Positions 60,071-64,000 of a stretch of DNA of 64,000 nucleotides are shown here, one piece after another. The stretch spans positions 6,306,501 to 6,370,500 of the forward strand of contig NC_054757.1 of the NCBI RefSeq assembly GCF_018143015.1, in the 5' to 3' direction. The stretch's first letter is position 1; every line of letters starts with the position of its first letter. Source of the DNA: Lytechinus variegatus. Taxonomy: Eukaryota > Echinodermata > Echinoidea > Temnopleuroida > Toxopneustidae. The notes under the pieces were generated by a model. The model was not told the origin of the DNA. It ran no database searches and worked only from the letters and a program-made list of their open reading frames with translations. A program made the position numbers and the translations under genes.

Positions 60071-60173
60071 TCATAATGTGCCCCCTACTATTTTGGGTGA
60101 GGGGTACATGTCCCCCGGCCCTGGGATTTGCGCCCATGTGGGTGGGGGTGTTGCGCCTCCCTATCGGGATCAT

Positions 60174-60224
60174 ATCACAGCGAGTATACACTCTTCCATA
60201 TGGAAGAGTGTTTACTCGCTGTGA
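60174..60224. repeat. short perfect hairpin
   Basis: CACAGCGAGTATACACTCTTCC is followed immediately by the complement GGAAGAGTGTTTACTCGCTGTG with one mismatch, around CATATG. Probably a MITE core. Confidence 0.8.
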
Positions 60225-60745
60225 TTTCGATCTCACACATATAAAAAAAATAGAACAGCTAAGCCTTGATCACAGGCCAAAATGCCTAACGATTTCTCCG
60301 CAGCATTAACAACTCTCGTAAGGGGCGCTCCATTTATAAATAAAGTTGCATGAACAGCTGTCTATGGCGACAAAATCGTAGGCAGAATTGTTGCCAGAAG
60401 CGTGGGAATTTGGCAGAAAATTCAAGAAAAGAACCGGTGAGTACCGATTTAACAGTAATTATATATTCATTAACATTTATTGAATCATAAGGATAAAGAT
60501 TTTTTACGGAAAGAAAGCTTAGTTCTAAGCTAGGGCTGCCCAAATGCGCGTGAGTGGAGTCCCAGTTTCTTAACACGGGTAAGTATTGTGGTGTCGGCTA
60601 GAGTGCTAGGACTAGGCCTAATCATGTAGGCCTACCGGTTCATTTCCGACATTTCTGCAATATCGATTCATTTTTAAAGGAGTATTCATTAATAAAATGA
60701 GAAAAATATTATGAAAAGACGGAAGAGACTTGCCCGATGTTTACG

Positions 60746-60840
60746 CCGCCATCTTTTTTCTTATTCTTCCCCAACGTTACGCGACGCACGTGTCTGTAAT
60801 GTTGGGGAAGAACAACTAGAAAGCAGAAACAAGATGGCGG
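60746..60840. promoter_or_regulatory. inverted pair of YY1-like motifs, candidate promoter near BOLA1
   Basis: CCGCCATCTT at 60746-60755 and AAGATGGCGG at 60831-60840 are exact reverse complements. Between them, CTTCCCCAACGTTAC and GTAATGTTGGGGAAG form a second near-perfect pair around a CpG-rich centre (GCGACGCACGTG). CCGCCATCTT is the known YY1 core found in many nuclear genes for mitochondrial proteins. A small foldback transposon is the alternative. Strong donors at 60437 (CCG|GTGAGT) and 60579 (CGG|GTAAGT) could end 5' non-coding exons. Confidence 0.35.
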
Positions 60841-61338
60841 TGACATGGTTCATGGTGCGAGCTACCTCGAGCGAAGTTTGTGCAGCCTCTACTCCACTTC
60901 CGCTACACTACGCTCCACCTACCCAAACTTCGAGACCGTGAACTCGATCTGATATTCTGAAGGACAAAGCAGACCTTCATTTTTGAGGAGCGCGATCGTG
61001 CCGGCGCTCCTACCGCGCTCCTTAAAAAGAATAAGGAGAGCAAAAAATCGCGCTCCTAAAAAAAAAAAAAAAAAAATTATCATACATGTATTGTAATGAA
61101 TTGATTTTAGCTCCTCACGGAGAGCGATTCTGAAGAGCTCCATGGAGCTCCTCAAAAAATGAGGAGAGCAATTCATTGAGCTCCACGAAATTATAAACGT
61201 GAAGGACTGACAAAGGTGGGATTTTATGGGGGAAAATATAAAATTCATGCAACATCACAATCTTTAAAAACAATTAAAACTAATATTCTTACTTTACACA
61301 AAGTTTCACTTCTTTTCCATGCTTCTATCAGTCTAGAA

Positions 61339-61526
61339 ATTGGTGAATTAGAGCCAACATGAAGTTCCTCACACGTATAATTAATCCGCTGCCGATTTCA
61401 AAACATCGCATGCGCTTGCGAGGGTCCGAAATCGGACCGGACCCGGTACCTCATACATATCGCATCCGATACGGCAGCGAATTATTTATATGTGCGAGGA
61501 ACTTCATGTTGACTCTAAATCACCAA
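61339..61526. mobile_element. foldback element upstream of the BOLA1 exon
   Basis: AACATGAAGTTCCTCACACG and TAATTAATCCGCTGCCG recur as CGGCAGCGAATTATTTATA and CGAGGAACTTCATGTT. The centre has GTCCGAAATCGGACCGGACC. Confidence 0.82.
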
Positions 61527-61707
61527 AATTCTAAAATATCACAATCACTTTCTTATTTTCTTCAGATTTCAATGAAGTTTACTGTATTATGCTTTTTTAG
61601 ATTAAAATTTTTTGGGATGGACTTTGTCTTGAAACTGTATAAGCAGTGTTCAATTTCTAATACCCTATTTTTGATCCCATATAAATTTGCCCCTTCTCAT
61701 TATACAG

Positions 61708-61895
61708 GAAGAGCAGCAGTCATAGTGCGGAGAGCCTGGGCCAAGCAGAGTCCGGTTCTTGGAATAAAGACAGCACTTGGTCTGGGTCCAAGTCCAGCTC
61801 TTGACACCAGGACCATCCACACGAGTCGGACCTGGACCATGGCATCTGGACCAGTGGAGAGTAGCATCAGGGACAAGCTCATGCAGAAATTTCAA
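61708..61895 (+). CDS. BOLA1: BOLA1 exon: presequence-like segment and BolA start
   Basis: The acceptor CTCATTATACAG at 61707 would leave 2 nt completing a split codon, so a preceding coding exon must end in phase 1. I could not find one with an ATG. From 61839 the conserved BolA N-terminus is read. Confidence 0.8.
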
Positions 61896-63583
61896 GTGGG
61901 TGGAATAAAGCAGAGAAAAAATTAATGATCATTAAATAATTTTTTTCTAGGGCTACTGTTTTTAGCTCAACAGCCCAATTATATTGTTTATATTGGACAC
62001 TACTTGGGAATATCAGGAGCTCTTTATTAGTTTTACAGGGCTCTGTAGGGCATTTTGGAAGCAAATTAGTCCCCAAGGCCCCACCTATATTTTTTCCCTG
62101 GACCTACTATTGTGCCCTTGTCACCACATGCATAAATGCTAATTCAACTCTCATCAAACAAGAAATGTAATGAATATGTAGTTTCTATCATGAATACAGA
62201 GAGAAATAGTCATAAGAGTCTACATACAAGATTGCGGTCTACATAGCGAAAATGTTTGATGTCAGCCATTTTATGCTCAGGGATTAAAAATGCTGTCTTT
62301 CTCACCAGAGACTCTGAAGTGTATGCTGAATGAATCAATGTTCAGACAGGTGGCCACTGTTTCTTCTATTTTTGTATATTTAATCATTTGCACCCCTGGC
62401 AGAATGCTGTAGGATACAAGGGCACTGTTCAGACTTTGAGCACTATAGATGGAAATGGAAATTAATGTACAGTACAGTAACAAATAAGGGGTCTTAATAT
62501 GGCAGATGGAGCAAAACTTGTTTTAATAATGCAAGTAAATTTTGTTTTGGAGGTCCACTGCCCCAAACTCCAGTGGGAACCTCTATGGCCCGTATTCTGA
62601 AGTCAGGTTTAACTTCGACCTTGGTCTAACTCTGTGCTAAAATTATGGGAAGCCAATTGTTCAAAAATTCTGTTATTTATGGTATATTTCGTATGTTTAC
62701 TATTTTGTTTCCTTTTGCTTTCATAGTGAAAAAAAAATACTTCAGTTATCATTCCGAGACAATTATGAACAATTTGGATGTCTTGTGAGTTAATAAAATG
62801 AATGTGTACTGTTGGAGATTTGTGCTCCAATTGGCTCTCCATAGTTAAACCACAATTTTAAGCCAGGGTTTAATTTAAACCTGAGTTTAGAATACAGGCC
62901 TATGGGTGATTCCATGCTAGAAAAATCAGCCATTTTTATAACATTTTTCAACCAGCTGTCCAAACAAACAAAGAATTTCAATTTGCTTCGTGGTAATATT
63001 AAAGTACTACTGAGTAGACATGCAAAAAACTGACAACCAACAAAAATATGTTGTCCATAGGTGAATTAGAGCTTAAAATGTTGCATGTCGTACGGGACAT
63101 TTCTGCGTCCCGTACGACACACAACATTTTCACCTATAATTTACCCACAATCAATTTGTTTGTGTTGGTTATTAGTTTATTACATGACTACCCACTGTAG
63201 CTTTATCATTGACAAAAAAGAACATTTTATTGCTCAAGCATTCGGCTAGGAAACTAGAAATTGTTGTCAAAATGTCCTGTACGACACGTATGGAATCGCC
63301 CCTATATATGTCAGCAACACTGAATTCAGGCATGTATGTGATGTACTATGTTAATATTCAAGTTCTCTGTATTGGTTATATAACCACCTGTCCACAGCCC
63401 TCTCATTTGGAAGTCATCAATGAGAGTAACATGCACAATGTCCCACGAGGATCGGAGACACATTTCAAGGTCGTGGTGGTCTCGGAGGCCTTCGATAACG
63501 AGAGTTTGATAACGCGCCATCGCCTGGTGAATGAGGTCCTAAAGACGGAGCTTGATGGGCCTGTACATGCTCTATCAATACAG
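61708..63583 (+). CDS. BOLA1: BolA-like protein 1, mitochondrial (partial, 3' end beyond window)
   Basis: Two exons join in frame: 61708-61895 (donor CAA|GTGGGT) and 63398-63583 (acceptor CTGTCCACAG, donor CAG|GTTAGT). [46 protein letters not shown] and GPVHALSIQ match BOLA1 strongly; the invariant GSETHFKV core and the RHR motif are intact. BolA proteins work with monothiol glutaredoxins in iron-sulfur cluster handling. ATG at 61839 gives MASG. The frame stays open upstream and encodes an R/A-rich stretch ([12 protein letters not shown]) ending RTIHTSRTW that resembles a mitochondrial presequence, so the true start may lie in an upstream exon. The remaining C-terminal exon is expected past 64000. 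Confidence 0.93.
62586..62901. mobile_element. MITE, GGCCCGTATTCTGA family, copy 3
   Basis: TGGCCCGTATTCTGAAGTCAG at the left, CCTGAGTTTAGAATACAGGCC at the right, with ATTATGGGAAGCCAATTGTT and TTGGCTCTCCATAGTTAAACC inside. In the BOLA1 intron. Confidence 0.85.
62903..63303. mobile_element. ~400-nt inverted-repeat element abutting the previous MITE
   Basis: GGGTGATTCCATGC and GTATGGAATCGCCCC are the inverted ends. It contains the hairpin GTCGTACGGGACATTTCTGCGTCCCGTACGAC and further GTACGACA copies. It lies just upstream of the BOLA1 core exon. Confidence 0.78.
63398..63583 (+). CDS. BOLA1: BOLA1 exon: BolA core domain
   Basis: 62 codons, phase 0 on both sides. It contains the complete alpha1-beta2 signature (SHLEVINES and the GSETHFK loop), the conserved RHR and GPVHALSIQ. 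Vertebrate BOLA1 continues with about 30 residues that are not in the window. Confidence 0.96.
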
Positions 63584-64000
63584 GTTAGTCCTGGAGTTTG
63601 CGAAAGTTGACCATCAACCTATTAGTGATCTCTCAATAAGCCAGTTCGTAGTTCCTTTCTGCGCATGATCAAAAGAGTCTACACATGATCAGAGGAAGGT
63701 CATTTGTACCTTAGTGACATGGTGGTTTAAATTCTAATGAGATAAGCACCAACTCTGATGTCTTGATTATTCATATATTCTTTTGAATAGTGGTTTTCAT
63801 TTACATCCACAAAAACAACAATGCGTCCACGAACGACTGGTATTTCACAGTTTGCCAAGTACATTGTGTAACATGCTATGATATGCGTTCAAAGAAGGAA
63901 TGCAGCAAATACCTTCATAAAGTGTTCATTGGTGTGCTATTCTAGTCACCTGGTCTATTCAATTTCTTCATCCTGCTATGTAAGGCAAGCTTAAGTAATA

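Noticed and set aside
59766..60224. 152-residue frame
   Set aside because: No recognisable domain; crosses a TE-like G-rich segment and the perfect hairpin at 60174-60224.
61359..61707. Long open frame continuous with the BOLA1 exon
   Set aside because: AT-rich, includes part of a foldback element, and a good acceptor sits at 61707. Treated as intron.

Overview
The window is AT-rich animal nuclear DNA: long introns with GT-AG (and some GC-AG) junctions, tRNA-derived SINEs, many foldback DNA transposons and microsatellites. The gene set, the dense TACATGTA-type motifs and the TE types suggest a marine deuterostome, most likely an echinoderm (sea urchin). That assignment is an inference; no species-specific marker was identified.

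Three protein-coding genes, all on the + strand, can be assembled exon by exon with matching splice phases. (1) 4.6-28.0 kb: an SH2D4A/B-like adaptor, 9 coding exons, 488 residues, apparently complete; the 5' UTR begins upstream of 4619. (2) 38.1-49.6 kb: a complete secretory matrix metalloproteinase, 9 exons, 539 residues, with signal peptide, cysteine switch, furin site, zinc-binding catalytic domain, four-bladed hemopexin domain and a tail resembling a GPI-anchor signal. (3) 61.7 kb to beyond 63.6 kb: the first two recognisable exons of a mitochondrial BolA-like protein (BOLA1 type), whose 3' end lies outside the window. The three genes are functionally unrelated and simply adjacent.

The rest is introns and intergenic DNA packed with mobile-element remains. 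The clearest theme is a series of short inverted-repeat elements flanked by TTAA (3.4, 5.0, 6.8, 7.6, 9.0, 14.9, 28.4, 57.1 kb, probably 33.2 kb). One of them, 1.44 kb long, carries the first exon of a zf/P2X7-like protein. Also present: hAT-type MITEs with CAGGG ends, a mariner-like MITE, SINEs (one with intact 15-nt target duplications), a non-LTR reverse-transcriptase remnant, a 1.1-kb minisatellite at 35.45-36.56 kb, a nest of three elements at 39.3-40.6 kb, and an array of units containing CAGCTCGCGCTTCGC at 55.2-58.0 kb that a transposon has split.

No operon, CRISPR array, true tRNA/rRNA gene or obviously new multi-gene system was found. The most interesting observations are gene-structural: decayed tandem copies of an SH2D4 exon together with its GC donor; a frame-neutral cassette exon; inverted TE copies bracketing the first coding exon; a tandem duplication over the MMP exon-1 GC donor; and an MMP combining furin activation with a GPI-type tail.
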